Positions 36,646-45,838 are shown, counted from the stretch's first letter. The stretch is 64,000 bases of DNA from Gammaproteobacteria bacterium (GCA_016705365.1 JADIYI010000008.1:62001-126000), one strand, 5' to 3'. Numbers and translations are program-made. Notes: generated by a model not told the origin, from the letters alone.

Positions 36646-38685
36646 TCACAGCAGGGGAGCAATGACCAGGCTGACAATAGCCATCACGTTGATAAGAATG
36701 TTCATCGAGGGTCCGGAAGTGTCCTTGAAAGGATCGCCGACCGTATCGCCGACAACCGCCGCCGCGTGCACCGGCGAGCGCTTGCCGCCAAGATTGCCTT
36801 TCTCGACATATTTCTTGGCGTTGTCCCACGCACCACCGGCATTTGACATCATCAGAGCCAGCAGCACGCACGAGAGCAGGCCACCTCCCAGCATTCCGCC
36901 CAGAGCTTCCGCACCGATTCCAAAACCAACGAGCGGGGGGGCGCCAATGGCAATCACGCCCGGTAACAGCATGCGACGCAGCGCCGCGGTGGTTGCGATA
37001 TCGACGCATTTCGCCGTATCGGGCTCCGCGGTTCCTTCCATCAACCCGGGGATTTCCCGGAATTGGCGGCGGATTTCCACGATCATTTCCATCGCGGCGT
37101 CGCCTACGGCCGTCATCGTGATCGCGGCGATCAGGAACGGGATCATGCCGCCGATGAACAGGCCCACCAGCACGTGAGGATTGTTCAGCGAGAGGTTGAA
37201 ACTACCGCGTCCGAGGGCCGCCCAGTGCAAGCCCACGGTTTCGGCGTACGCCGCGATGATGGCGAGCGCCGCCAGCGCCGCTGCCCCGATCGCGAACCCC
37301 TTGCCAATAGCGGCGGTCGTATTGCCAAGCTCATCGAGCGAGTCGGTAATCTTGCGGGTTTCCTCGCCCAGGCCCGCCATTTCGGCAATGCCGCCGGCAT
37401 TGTCCGCGACCGGACCGTAGGCATCGATTGCCATCGTGATACCCACCGTCGCGAGCATGCCGACAGCCGCAATTCCAACACCGTACAGATCAGCTATCGA
37501 AGTGGATATATAAATGATTGCGCAGATCGCCATCACCGGCACCACTACGGATTGCATGCCAACCGCCAATCCCGTGATCATCACCGTCGCCGGTCCGGTC
37601 TGTCCTGCCTCGGCAATGCGCACCACGGGTTTAGATGAGGTGTAATACTCGGTCACCAGACCAATGACTATCCCGCCGAGTGCGCCGCACACCACCGACC
37701 ACCAGACGTTCGCGGACACGCCCGCCGATTCGATGACGAAATACGCCGCCCCGATGAACAACACCGGTGCGGCAATGGTGCCACCACGCAGCGCCACCGC
37801 TGCCTGTTTGCCTGACATCGCGCGCACGACACAAATACCGATCAGCGACGCAACCAGGCCGGTCGCTGCCAGACCCAGCGGCAGAAACATGAGCGCAGCC
37901 CGCGCGGCTCCCTCGTCGAGACCCGGAGCAAGACCGGACAGATGCGACAAACCAAGGGTCGAGGCGATCGCAATGGTCGCGATCATTGCACCGCAATAGG
38001 ACTCGAAGATGTCCGATCCCATGCCCGCGACATCACCAACGTTATCTCCGACATTGTCGGCAATCACGCCGGGATTGCGCGGGTCGTCTTCCGGGATTCC
38101 AGCTTCGACTTTTCCCACCAGATCGGCACCTACATCGGCACTCTTGGTGTAGATGCCGCCGCCAACCCGGGAGAACAATGCCACGGTCGAGGCACCCATA
38201 CCAAATCCGTGAATGGCGTGCGCCGTCTGGGGATCACCGCCAAAGATCAGGTACAGCGATCCCAGTCCGACCAGGCCCAGCGATGCAACGCACAACCCCA
38301 TGATCGATCCGCCGAAGAAAGCCACGGTCAGAGCACTGGCAGCGCCGTTGGTATGCGCCGCGGTCGTGGTCCGCACATTGGCCTTGGTCGCGGCAAACAT
38401 GCCGAGCCACCCCGCAGCGGCAGAACAGACTGCACCCATCAGGAACGCCATGGCGGTATTGCGCCCGAGCGCCCAATAGAGAATCCCTATCAGTACCAAC
38501 GCGAACAGGGCCAGCATCTTGTACTCGCGCTGCATGAACACCATCGCACCGAGGTGTATGGCATCGCCGATCTTCTTGACCTTGGCGTCACCAGCGGGAT
38601 AGCGGAGCAGCAACAAGAACACGAATAGTGCGCACAACAGGCCGAAAACTCCCAGCATCGGTGGCAGCAAATGCAGATCAAACAT
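36646..38685 (-). CDS. hppA: Membrane-bound ion-translocating pyrophosphatase
   Basis: Hydrolyses PPi and pumps H+ or Na+ across the inner membrane. It has 679 residues from the ATG at 38685 (MFDLHLLPPMLGVFGLLCAL), with about 15-16 hydrophobic helices. The catalytic segments DVGADLVGKVE and DNVGDNVGD are intact. GNTTAAIGKGF has Ala at the position where K+-independent enzymes carry Lys, so I infer a K+-dependent subfamily; the pumped ion cannot be decided by eye. An 8-bp inverted repeat GGTTCGCG/CGCGAACC (38719-38748) lies just upstream and could be an operator. Confidence 0.95.
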   Translation of the reverse strand: MFDLHLLPPMLGVFGLLCALFVFLLLLRYPAGDAKVKKIGDAIHLGAMVFMQREYKMLALFALVLIGILYWALGRNTAMAFLMGAVCSAAAGWLGMFAATKANVRTTTAAHTNGAASALTVAFFGGSIMGLCVASLGLVGLGSLYLIFGGDPQTAHAIHGFGMGASTVALFSRVGGGIYTKSADVGADLVGKVEAGIPEDDPRNPGVIADNVGDNVGDVAGMGSDIFESYCGAMIATIAIASTLGLSHLSGLAPGLDEGAARAALMFLPLGLAATGLVASLIGICVVRAMSGKQAAVALRGGTIAAPVLFIGAAYFVIESAGVSANVWWSVVCGALGGIVIGLVTEYYTSSKPVVRIAEAGQTGPATVMITGLAVGMQSVVVPVMAICAIIYISTSIADLYGVGIAAVGMLATVGITMAIDAYGPVADNAGGIAEMAGLGEETRKITDSLDELGNTTAAIGKGFAIGAAALAALAIIAAYAETVGLHWAALGRGSFNLSLNNPHVLVGLFIGGMIPFLIAAITMTAVGDAAMEMIVEIRRQFREIPGLMEGTAEPDTAKCVDIATTAALRRMLLPGVIAIGAPPLVGFGIGAEALGGMLGGGLLSCVLLALMMSNAGGAWDNAKKYVEKGNLGGKRSPVHAAAVVGDTVGDPFKDTSGPSMNILINVMAIVSLVIAPLL

Positions 38686-38988
38686 GAAACCCCCTGGCAT
38701 TCGTGGAAAATGAATCACGGTTCGCGCTGTTCTTGTTCTACGCGAACCATGCCGCCTTCAGGGCAGATACCTGCCGCGCACCGTCTGCATTACGCGGAAA
38801 CCGGGTATTCCCGTCCGAATGGTAGACGAGCAGGGCAGCAATGCTCAAGTGGCCCCGGATCGTCAACGGTATTCGTTCACTTAAGCACCACGGACAACGC
38901 TGCTACACTTTGCCACCTTCTTGTGCGCTGAACCTGCGTCGGACCTGACTGTCGCGCCCAAGTTAGCCAATCCGGAGAAGCCGCTTCC

Positions 38989-39531
38989 ATGAGTTTGAAC
39001 AAAGTTCCCACCGGACACAACGTGCCCGACGATATCAACGTAATCATCGAGATCCCCGCTCACAGCGACCCGGTCAAATATGAAGTGGACAAGGAAAGCG
39101 GCGCGGTTTGCGTTGACCGCTTCATGTCAACCACGATGTTCTACCCCTGCAATTACGGCTATATCCCGAACACGCTGTCGGAAGACGGCGATCCTCTGGA
39201 TGTTCTGGTGCATACACCGCACACCGTGATCAGCGGAACCGTCATCCGTTGCCGTCCGATCGGAATCCTGAAAATGCATGACGAAGCCGGGGCCGACGCC
39301 AAGCTGATCGCAGTGCCGGTCAGCAAGCTCACGCCGCTGTATAACGATGTCAGGGAATCCACCGACCTGCCCCGCTTGCTGCTGCTGCAGATCTGTCATT
39401 TCTTCGAACATTACAAGGATCTTGAAGAAGGCAAATGGGTCAAGGTCGAAGGGTGGGGCTCCGCAGAGGATGCCCGAGACGAGATCCGCAAAGCGGTTGC
39501 CAACTTCCAGCGCGAGGATGGCGCCGGCTGA
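38989..39531 (+). CDS. ppa: Soluble inorganic pyrophosphatase, family I
   Basis: Cytoplasmic Mg-dependent PPi hydrolase that drives biosynthetic reactions forward. It has 180 residues, starting MSLNKVPTGHNVPDDINVII. The family I signature is EDGDPLDVLV, with YGYIPNT just before it. It converges on cysE with an 11-bp gap. The cell apparently has soluble hydrolysis, energy-conserving hydrolysis (hppA) and PPi-linked glycolysis (pfp) in one neighbourhood. Confidence 0.96.
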   Translation: MSLNKVPTGHNVPDDINVIIEIPAHSDPVKYEVDKESGAVCVDRFMSTTMFYPCNYGYIPNTLSEDGDPLDVLVHTPHTVISGTVIRCRPIGILKMHDEAGADAKLIAVPVSKLTPLYNDVRESTDLPRLLLLQICHFFEHYKDLEEGKWVKVEGWGSAEDARDEIRKAVANFQREDGAG

Positions 39532-39542
39532 GCGGGTCCGGA

Positions 39543-40340
39543 TCACGGTTCAGACGCTTCGCTGAAATTCTGGTCCATATCCAGCGCCGGCTGGGTCTTC
39601 AGAGGACGTCCAATCACGCGCGCAGGGACACCCGCTACTGTCACATGTGCCGGCACATCGCCCAGAACGAGGCTTCCCGCGCCCACTTTCGCACCCTCGC
39701 CAACCCGTACCGGTCCGAGAATTTTTGCACCCGCGCTGAGCAGAACGCCGGGGCCGATCTTCGGGTGACGATCACCCCGCACACACCCTGAACCACCCAG
39801 CGAGACGCCGTGCAGCATCGACACATTGTCCCCCACGTGGGCAGTTTCGCCGATTACTATGCCGGTGCCATGATCGATCATGATGCCGTGGCCAAGCACC
39901 GCGCCGGGATGAATATCGACCGCGAAGCGCACCGAGCAGCGACTCTGCAGCAAATGCGCGAGCCACATACGCCCGCCCTGCCACAGCCAATGGGCCACAC
40001 GGTAGGTCTGCAGGGCATGAAATCCCTTGTAATTCAGAAACGGTGTCACAAACGAGTCGCAGGCCGGATCCCGGGTACGGTAGGCATGCAGATCCGCACA
40101 GACCGCCTCGCCAATTTCCGGATCGCTGCACAGCGCATCGCCGAGTACGTCCCGCAGCACCATGGCAGGAACCATTCCGGCTTCGAGCTTGGTCGCCAGC
40201 ACACAAGCCAGCGCCTCCTCGAGCGACGCGTGATTCAGCACGCTCGCATGATAAAAGCTGGCCAGCACGGGCTCGGACTGGCTGCGCAGCAATGCCTCTT
40301 CGCAAACGATGGCCCAGAGCCGGGCACCAGATTCCGTCAT
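39543..40340 (-). CDS. cysE: Serine O-acetyltransferase
   Basis: Makes O-acetylserine for cysteine synthesis. I chose the ATG at 40340 (265 residues, MTESGARLWAIVCEEALLRS), which matches CysE starts; the frame upstream overlaps the M15 gene. An N-terminal helical domain precedes the left-handed beta-helix with hexapeptide repeats (FAVDIHPGAVLGHGIMIDHG onwards). The catalytic His/Asp pair lies in this segment. The C-terminal tail is full length, so feedback by cysteine is likely. Confidence 0.94.
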   Translation of the reverse strand: MTESGARLWAIVCEEALLRSQSEPVLASFYHASVLNHASLEEALACVLATKLEAGMVPAMVLRDVLGDALCSDPEIGEAVCADLHAYRTRDPACDSFVTPFLNYKGFHALQTYRVAHWLWQGGRMWLAHLLQSRCSVRFAVDIHPGAVLGHGIMIDHGTGIVIGETAHVGDNVSMLHGVSLGGSGCVRGDRHPKIGPGVLLSAGAKILGPVRVGEGAKVGAGSLVLGDVPAHVTVAGVPARVIGRPLKTQPALDMDQNFSEASEP

Positions 40341-40362
40341 CGGCGCAACACCTCTACTAGCA

Positions 40363-41106
40363 CTACGGCAGCCTCCGCGACGGGTACATCTGTAGTGGCA
40401 CCTCGAAGAAGCGGCGCAGAATCTCTTCACGGCATCGAGCCACCTCGGACTGCAGTTCCATTCCCTCCTCGTACTGCAATCGGGCCAGTGCGTCCGCGTC
40501 AAAAGCAGTTTGACACTGCCACGCCAGGGGCGCAAAACTCAGATGCCATGGCTCGGCGGCAACCGCGCAGCCGGCGCCGGTATACGGCCTGAAGAAACCG
40601 TGCGCGAGGTCCCGTGCAATGCGCTCATCCAGCCATGAATGTAATGCAGCAAAGAGTCCGCCGGCCCGGGTCTCCTGGACACTAAGACGCACCTTGTAGT
40701 CTGCCGGCATTGAAGCGGCATCGATGACATCGATATCACTTCCCCAATGATGACGCGAAGTGCCTGGCAGCGCAGTCCAGCGCAGGATGGCGAAAATCCG
40801 CTCGCGGTTGCAAAGTGAGCCGATATCGAGTGGCTGCTCGTGCTCATCGAACACCGGCCTCTGGCCCAGCGCCTTGGCATTCCAGATCGCCAGTTGTCGC
40901 TGGAAGCTGCGAAAACCGCTGACCACGCGAAGATCGAACCCCTCGCATAGCGCATCGCTGCGCAGTGCGCCGAAGGCTGCTATCGTAGACGCATGAAGCA
41001 GCACCGGACCAAGACTCCAGCCAGGGTCCATCTGAACCACATGCGTCTCGCCAACGCCAAACAGCTGCGAACCGCACGGGACTGTCGATTGCTGCCGAAA
41101 ATGCAC
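40363..41106 (-). CDS. M15 family D-alanyl-D-alanine carboxypeptidase-like protein
   Basis: Probable zinc peptidase acting on peptidoglycan stem peptides, VanY-like. It has 247 residues. The metal motif SRHHWGSDIDVID (about 125-137) and the distal EPWHLSFAP (about 192) supply the expected His, Asp and His ligands. SGFRSFQRQLAIWNAK is a family element. No clear signal peptide is seen, so location is uncertain; the true start could be the Met at residue 26. It lies just upstream of cysE on the same strand. Confidence 0.82.
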   Translation of the reverse strand: MHFRQQSTVPCGSQLFGVGETHVVQMDPGWSLGPVLLHASTIAAFGALRSDALCEGFDLRVVSGFRSFQRQLAIWNAKALGQRPVFDEHEQPLDIGSLCNRERIFAILRWTALPGTSRHHWGSDIDVIDAASMPADYKVRLSVQETRAGGLFAALHSWLDERIARDLAHGFFRPYTGAGCAVAAEPWHLSFAPLAWQCQTAFDADALARLQYEEGMELQSEVARCREEILRRFFEVPLQMYPSRRLP

Positions 41107-41176
41107 ACTCTGTTCCTGATTTCAATTTTCAAGGATCGACCGCTACACTGCATGATATAGGCAATCGGTCTCGCGC

Positions 41177-42190
41177 ATGAACGTAGCAGAAGCAACCGGA
41201 ACACTCAAAGTGGGGCTTGCTCTGGGCAGCGGATCCGCCCGCGGGCTATCGCATATCGGCGTGCTGCAGGGGTTGCTGGAGGTTGGCATCCAACCGGCCG
41301 TCGTCTGCGGCACATCGATCGGTTCGCTGGTAGGCGCTGCATTCTGCTCGGGAAACCTCGACGAGTTCGGCCGCTGGTTTGCCGCCATGAGCACCCGTGA
41401 CGTTTTCCGTTACATGGATATCCGTCCGATCACGCGCGGCGGAGTCGGGCGCGCGGATCGGCTCATCTCCCACCTGCGCGAACTATTCGGCAGTCCACGC
41501 ATTGAAGACCTGCCCTATGCTTATGCGGCAGTGGCCACCGACCTGGCCACCGGGCGCGAAATTTGGATCCAGCAGGGCGACCTGTGGGATGCGGTACGCG
41601 GATCGATCGCCATCCCCGGCTTGCTCTCACCGGTGCGCATCAACAAACGGTGGGTGGTAGACGGGGGGTTGGTCAACCCGGTTCCGGTATCCGTATGCCG
41701 CGCGCTCGGGGCAAATCTGATCATTGCGGTCAATCTGAATGATGAGCTGAACGGCAGACAACAGGCGCGGCTCGCACAAAAAATCACGCATCCCCCGGGA
41801 GATCAAAGACCGGAACCCGGACTGTTCGACCGGCTCGCCTCCGGCATCCGCGAAATAAGCCCTACGCTCCTCACGCAGTGGCTCGAAGCCGATCAGAAAA
41901 GCCACCCCGATGACGACACGCCAGGCATATTCAGCGTGGTAACCAACGCGATCAACATCATGCAGGATCGAATTACGCGCAGCCGTCTTGCCGGAGAGCC
42001 CGCAGACGTGATGATCACACCCCGCCTGGCCCATATCGGACTGCTGGATTTCGACACCGCTGCCGAAGCCATCAACGAGGGGTGCGCAGCAGCGCGCCGT
42101 TGCGCGCCGCAGATTCGCTATGCTCTCGGCCTGGGCACTCCCGGCAGCGCGTCCTTCGCAGACGAGGTCCCGGAGCCGGAGTCCCGCTAG
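41177..42190 (+). CDS. Patatin-like phospholipase family protein (RssA-like)
   Basis: Likely cytoplasmic serine lipid hydrolase of 337 residues. The oxyanion motif GSGSARGLSHIGVLQG (about 18-33), the nucleophile elbow GTSIGSLVG (about 50-58) and the catalytic Asp in DGGLVNPVP (about 162-170) form a complete Ser-Asp dyad, so it should be active. The C-terminal third is variable. Its stop overlaps that of the convergent hemerythrin gene by 4 bases. Confidence 0.88.
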   Translation: MNVAEATGTLKVGLALGSGSARGLSHIGVLQGLLEVGIQPAVVCGTSIGSLVGAAFCSGNLDEFGRWFAAMSTRDVFRYMDIRPITRGGVGRADRLISHLRELFGSPRIEDLPYAYAAVATDLATGREIWIQQGDLWDAVRGSIAIPGLLSPVRINKRWVVDGGLVNPVPVSVCRALGANLIIAVNLNDELNGRQQARLAQKITHPPGDQRPEPGLFDRLASGIREISPTLLTQWLEADQKSHPDDDTPGIFSVVTNAINIMQDRITRSRLAGEPADVMITPRLAHIGLLDFDTAAEAINEGCAAARRCAPQIRYALGLGTPGSASFADEVPEPESR

Positions 42191-43341
42191 GCCTCGCGAA
42201 ACATCTTGCGCAGGTATTTCAGACGTGTCGCAAACGGCTCGGAGAGCTCGCGGCGGGTGCGCTTGGCTATTTCGCCGATATCCGCAGCCCCCGAACGTGC
42301 CTGCTCGACGATCGTGGCTCCGATGGCGCGCGGACGCCCCAGCAAATTACCACGTTCTTCGGCACTCACCCGGCGCCTGAGCGCACTGAACGACTGCCTC
42401 AGGCGAGCGTCCACGACATCCTGGATTTCACCGACGGCGGAACTGAGCACCGCTACCGTCTCGATCAGCGCTTCGATGCCAAACAACTCCGCGATCGCCA
42501 CATCCTCGGCGATACGCTCCGCGCGTTGCGAGAGATACCCGGACAGGCGTTGATATTCCTTGCGCACCCGTGTCCCGAACAGCGGGTCGTCCACATAACG
42601 CGCCTCGGCGTTGACCGCAAACCAGTCGTCCTGGCGCAACTTGGCGGTTGCGCGCGGGAACAACTTGCCCTCCTCCATGTTCATATGATCCCAGTTGTAG
42701 CCGATATACCGGTCACACAGGAACTTGATCTTCTGCTTGTCCGCCGGATGATCGCCACTCGTCACGCGGCTCAATTCGTCCAGCAGCTCGCGGCTGAGTC
42801 GGCTGACCTCGCGGTGCCCCTCCAGCAGTTGTTCGACGACATCCCTCGATTCGGCGTCACGTTCGAGTAGCCGGTCGAACACCAGGTCTTCGCGAGGATG
42901 GTGGTATTGATCCGGGTAACTCGCCATGTAATGCACGATGTCATGGATCATCCCGTAATCGGGCGAGCGCCCGGGCAACAAATTGTCCGCCTGCTCCGCC
43001 AGCGCTTCGAGCAACGAGGCAATATAGCGATGTTCATTGTCGAGAGTGACCATGATCTCCGGTGCGCCACTGCGTCCGGAAGCAAGCACCGGACGGTGCA
43101 ACGAGGGCGGCCTTGCCGCAATCGTCGCGGACTTGCGGCGCTTGCCGGCAACCGGCTTGCGCGTGTCACGCGCCGCCTTTTTTTGCAACGGCACGCCAGG
43201 TTCGCGTACCGACGCAACAGGTTTGGATGCCTTTGCTGTTGATTTGCGCCGCGTCGATGCGACAGACTGCACCGCCAACTTCTTTCGGCTCGGAGCGACG
43301 GCCTTTTTGCGTGCTCGCTTGGTCGGCTGCTGATTCGCCAT
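42187..43341 (-). CDS. Hemerythrin HHE-domain protein with basic N-terminal tail
   Basis: A 384-residue protein. The first 90 or so residues are rich in Lys, Arg, Ala and Pro (KRARKKA, RRKSTAKASKP, KRRKSATIAARP), resembling a histone H1-like tail. A hemerythrin-like domain (about 95-235) follows with NEHRYI, HYMASYPDQYHHPREDLVF, EGHREVSR and NWDHMNMEEGKLFP, supplying the His and acidic ligands for a di-iron site that could bind O2 or NO. The C-terminal 150 residues are alpha-helical with no known motif. The function is unknown. Confidence 0.8.
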   Translation of the reverse strand: MANQQPTKRARKKAVAPSRKKLAVQSVASTRRKSTAKASKPVASVREPGVPLQKKAARDTRKPVAGKRRKSATIAARPPSLHRPVLASGRSGAPEIMVTLDNEHRYIASLLEALAEQADNLLPGRSPDYGMIHDIVHYMASYPDQYHHPREDLVFDRLLERDAESRDVVEQLLEGHREVSRLSRELLDELSRVTSGDHPADKQKIKFLCDRYIGYNWDHMNMEEGKLFPRATAKLRQDDWFAVNAEARYVDDPLFGTRVRKEYQRLSGYLSQRAERIAEDVAIAELFGIEALIETVAVLSSAVGEIQDVVDARLRQSFSALRRRVSAEERGNLLGRPRAIGATIVEQARSGAADIGEIAKRTRRELSEPFATRLKYLRKMFREA

Positions 43342-43907
43342 CGGTTCGCTCTCCGGACTCAGAAATGAGGTGCATGACGCGCCCGACGACCCGGCACCAG
43401 GAGCGCCGCTGCTGACGGGTCACGACTCTTGCATGGATGATCTCAAGAAAGTTATATACGAGAAGGGGTGCGAGTATAGCCATCCCCCCCAAACCCGTTC
43501 AATCGAGGGTCATTGATCTGTGCCAACTTTCAACCAAACTAGCAGCCACAGTGCGACGTGAGCGCCGCTCTTGCGCCACTTTTTGACTTGGCGGACTCGC
43601 CGACAGGCGAAAGCCTGTGCCACGACGGCGTCTGTATCGCCGGCCCTTTCCGAGGGCAATCACTGAGCCCCGTAGCAGTGATTGCCCATGCCTCCCTGGG
43701 TTGCCTGGACAGCGCAAAGCAGCCGGCAGGATCCCCGACCGACGAAGCTTGACGCATGTCCATATGGACGTAATCGATCAGCACCTGCCGATGCCTTACT
43801 TCTGCGAAAAAATCCGGTAGAATGCGCGGCCTTCGCAAACGCACACCATTGTTCACGCGGCAAACTGGCGTAGTCGCCGGGTCGCAAGACATGACGAGGC
43901 CCACCCC
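43342..43907 (+). other. Intergenic region upstream of dksA
   Basis: 566 bp between the divergent hemerythrin gene and dksA. I find no convincing gene; two frames of 60-70 codons have no recognisable protein. A 12-bp perfect inverted repeat, GGGCAATCACTG/CAGTGATTGCCC, lies at 43654-43687 around a 10-base loop, without a U-tract. A TAGAAT -10-like hexamer with GC-rich discriminator at 43818-43823 is a candidate dksA promoter, but its -35 (CTTACT) is weak. Confidence 0.5.
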
Positions 43908-44636
43908 GTGAAAAAACCGGCAAAACCAATCAAGACAGTCAAACCCGTCAAACCAGCAAAAACCGCCACTGCACCGAAAGCTGCAAGGACCGCGAAACCG
44001 GCCAAAGCGGCTAGACCTATCCCGGCCACGAAGCCTGCCGGGACGGCGAAGTCCGTCAAAGCTGCAAAATCCGCCAGGACCGCCAAGCCGGTCAAGGTCG
44101 CGAAACCCGCCAAGGCTGCGAGGCCCGTCAAGGCAGTAAAACCTGTCAGGACTGCAAGATCCACAACGGCCGCCACCGCGACCCTCTCGACAACTCAGCC
44201 CAAGATGCCCCCGAAAACCACGTCCGAATTCAAGAACTTCTCGCCTTACACGCTGAAAAAGGGCGAGGACTACATGAACGAAGCCCAAAAAGAGCATTTC
44301 CGCGTAATTCTCAGAAACTGGCGTTCCGAGCTGATGACGGAAGTGGACCGTACCGTAAGCCATATGAAAGACGAAGCAGCGAATTTCCCGGACCCCGCGG
44401 ACCGCGCCACGCAGGAAGAGGAGTTCAGCCTGGAACTGCGAACACGTGACCGGGAACGCAAGCTGATCAAGAAAATCGAGAGTACGCTTGATCTGATTGA
44501 TCAAAACGATTACGGGTATTGCGATGCCTGCGGGGTGGACATTGGCATCAAGCGTCTCGAGGCGCGGCCAACCGCAACTCTGTGTATCGACTGCAAAACC
44601 CTCGAGGAAATCAAGGAACGCCAGGAGCGCGGCTGA
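43908..44636 (+). CDS. dksA: DksA transcription factor with a long histone-like N-terminal tail
   Basis: RNA polymerase-binding factor that works with ppGpp to adjust rRNA and amino-acid promoters. The core (about residues 110-242) is canonical: coiled-coil tip DPADRA (162-167) with both acidic residues, and the zinc finger C205, C208, C226, C229. The unusual part is the first 100 residues, low-complexity Lys/Ala/Pro repeats such as KPAKAARP, KPVKVAKPAK and KPVKAVKPV. I chose the GTG at 43908 because a GAGG lies 8 bases upstream and the repeats are continuous in frame; an internal ATG at 44205 would give a normal 143-residue DksA but has no clear ribosome site. Confidence 0.92.
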   Translation: MKKPAKPIKTVKPVKPAKTATAPKAARTAKPAKAARPIPATKPAGTAKSVKAAKSARTAKPVKVAKPAKAARPVKAVKPVRTARSTTAATATLSTTQPKMPPKTTSEFKNFSPYTLKKGEDYMNEAQKEHFRVILRNWRSELMTEVDRTVSHMKDEAANFPDPADRATQEEEFSLELRTRDRERKLIKKIESTLDLIDQNDYGYCDACGVDIGIKRLEARPTATLCIDCKTLEEIKERQERG

Positions 44637-44681
44637 ACAGTCAGCCATATGCCTGGCGTGCATTGACTCTTCCACTGGTGC

Positions 44682-45578
44682 ATGCAGCTGGTGCCAAGCA
44701 GCAGCCCATACAGGGGCAGGTTCGCGCCCTCGCCAAGCGGACCGCTGCACATGGGGTCGCTGCTGAGCGCGCTCGGCAGTTACCTCGATGCCCGCGCCCA
44801 CGGCGGCGAGTGGCTGCTCAGGATTGAAGATATCGATCCGCCGCGCGAACGGCCAGGTGCGGATATTCTGATATGCAAGAGCCTGCTCGCCCACGGCTTG
44901 CGCTGGGATGAAGAGCCGCTGTACCAGCACAACCGCAGTTCAGCCTACGATCAGGCCTTGGCTTGCCTGCTGAGCCACGGGCACGCCTACTATTGCATCT
45001 GCAGCCGCCAACAGCTCGATGCAGGCAAAAGTATCCATGCCGCCGACTGCCCGCAATCGCAGCAGCGCCCCTATGAGTCGGCCGCCATTCGTCTGCGAAT
45101 TGCGTCGGAGCACTCGTGCTTTCACGACAGCATGCTCGGCCCCATAACTCTCGCGAGCGATGCTGACGCTGCCGATGTCGTGCTGTTGCGCAAGGACGGC
45201 CTGTACTCCTATCAACTCGCTGTTGTCATCGACGATGATTACCAGCGGATAAGTGATGTGATCCGCGGGCGTGACCTGCTGGAGTCCACGCCCTGTCAAA
45301 TCCGTCTTCAACGGTTGCTCGGCTTGCCCGTGCCGCGCTACGGACACCTGCCGCTACTGCTGAACGAGCAAGGCCAAAAGCTCAGCAAACAGAATCTTGC
45401 GCGCCCGCTCGACGATACCCGTGCTCCGGCCAACCTGATGCGCTGTCTGGCCGCGCTGGGACAGCCGTTGCCGCCGGCAACGATCCGCACAGATTGCGGG
45501 GCAATTCTGAATTGGGCCACCCTGCATTGGGACCGCGCACGCATACCGGCGCAGGACAGCGTGCAGCACGAGGAATGA
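44682..45578 (+). CDS. gluQ: Glutamyl-Q tRNA(Asp) synthetase
   Basis: Attaches glutamate to queuosine at position 34 of tRNA-Asp. It has 298 residues and is a GluRS catalytic domain without the anticodon-binding half. The HIGH-like motif is SPSGPLHMGSLLSALG, and KMSKS appears as EQGQKLSKQN. Cys residues in YYCICSRQQ and AADCPQ fit the family zinc site. It lies directly after dksA, a conserved pairing. The start could be a few codons downstream. Confidence 0.93.
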   Translation: MQLVPSSSPYRGRFAPSPSGPLHMGSLLSALGSYLDARAHGGEWLLRIEDIDPPRERPGADILICKSLLAHGLRWDEEPLYQHNRSSAYDQALACLLSHGHAYYCICSRQQLDAGKSIHAADCPQSQQRPYESAAIRLRIASEHSCFHDSMLGPITLASDADAADVVLLRKDGLYSYQLAVVIDDDYQRISDVIRGRDLLESTPCQIRLQRLLGLPVPRYGHLPLLLNEQGQKLSKQNLARPLDDTRAPANLMRCLAALGQPLPPATIRTDCGAILNWATLHWDRARIPAQDSVQHEE

Positions 45579-45661
45579 CGGACCGGGCACGCACGCCGCC
45601 CCATTGGCAAATTGCCTTCGCGCTGAGTAACATCAAGTCTCGCCCAACCCTGCCGAAGCCT

Positions 45662-45838
45662 ATGTACCTGAACAGAATCCTGCTGCTGGTGCTCGTGATC
45701 CTCTACGCGTTCGCACCCGTGATGGTAGATTGGATCGGGAACGGCGCAGCGCAATGGTACCGCCCGCACCTGCTCTGGTTGCTGGTGATCGTATCGGTAT
45801 CGATAGCCATGTACCGGTACCCGCGCGATGAGTCTTGA
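45662..45838 (+). CDS. Small membrane protein upstream of cbrA (CbrX-like)
   Basis: A 58-residue protein, MYLNRILLLVLVILYAFAPV, with two hydrophobic helices separated by DWIGNGAAQWYRPH. It overlaps the start of cbrA by 11 bases, which suggests translational coupling. In Pseudomonas a short ORF (cbrX) occupies the same place and is coupled to cbrA; the assignment here rests on position, size and topology. Confidence 0.75.
   Translation: MYLNRILLLVLVILYAFAPVMVDWIGNGAAQWYRPHLLWLLVIVSVSIAMYRYPRDES

Noticed and set aside
43558..43752. 64-codon frame upstream of dksA
   Set aside because: No ribosome site or recognisable protein, and it contains the perfect inverted repeat.
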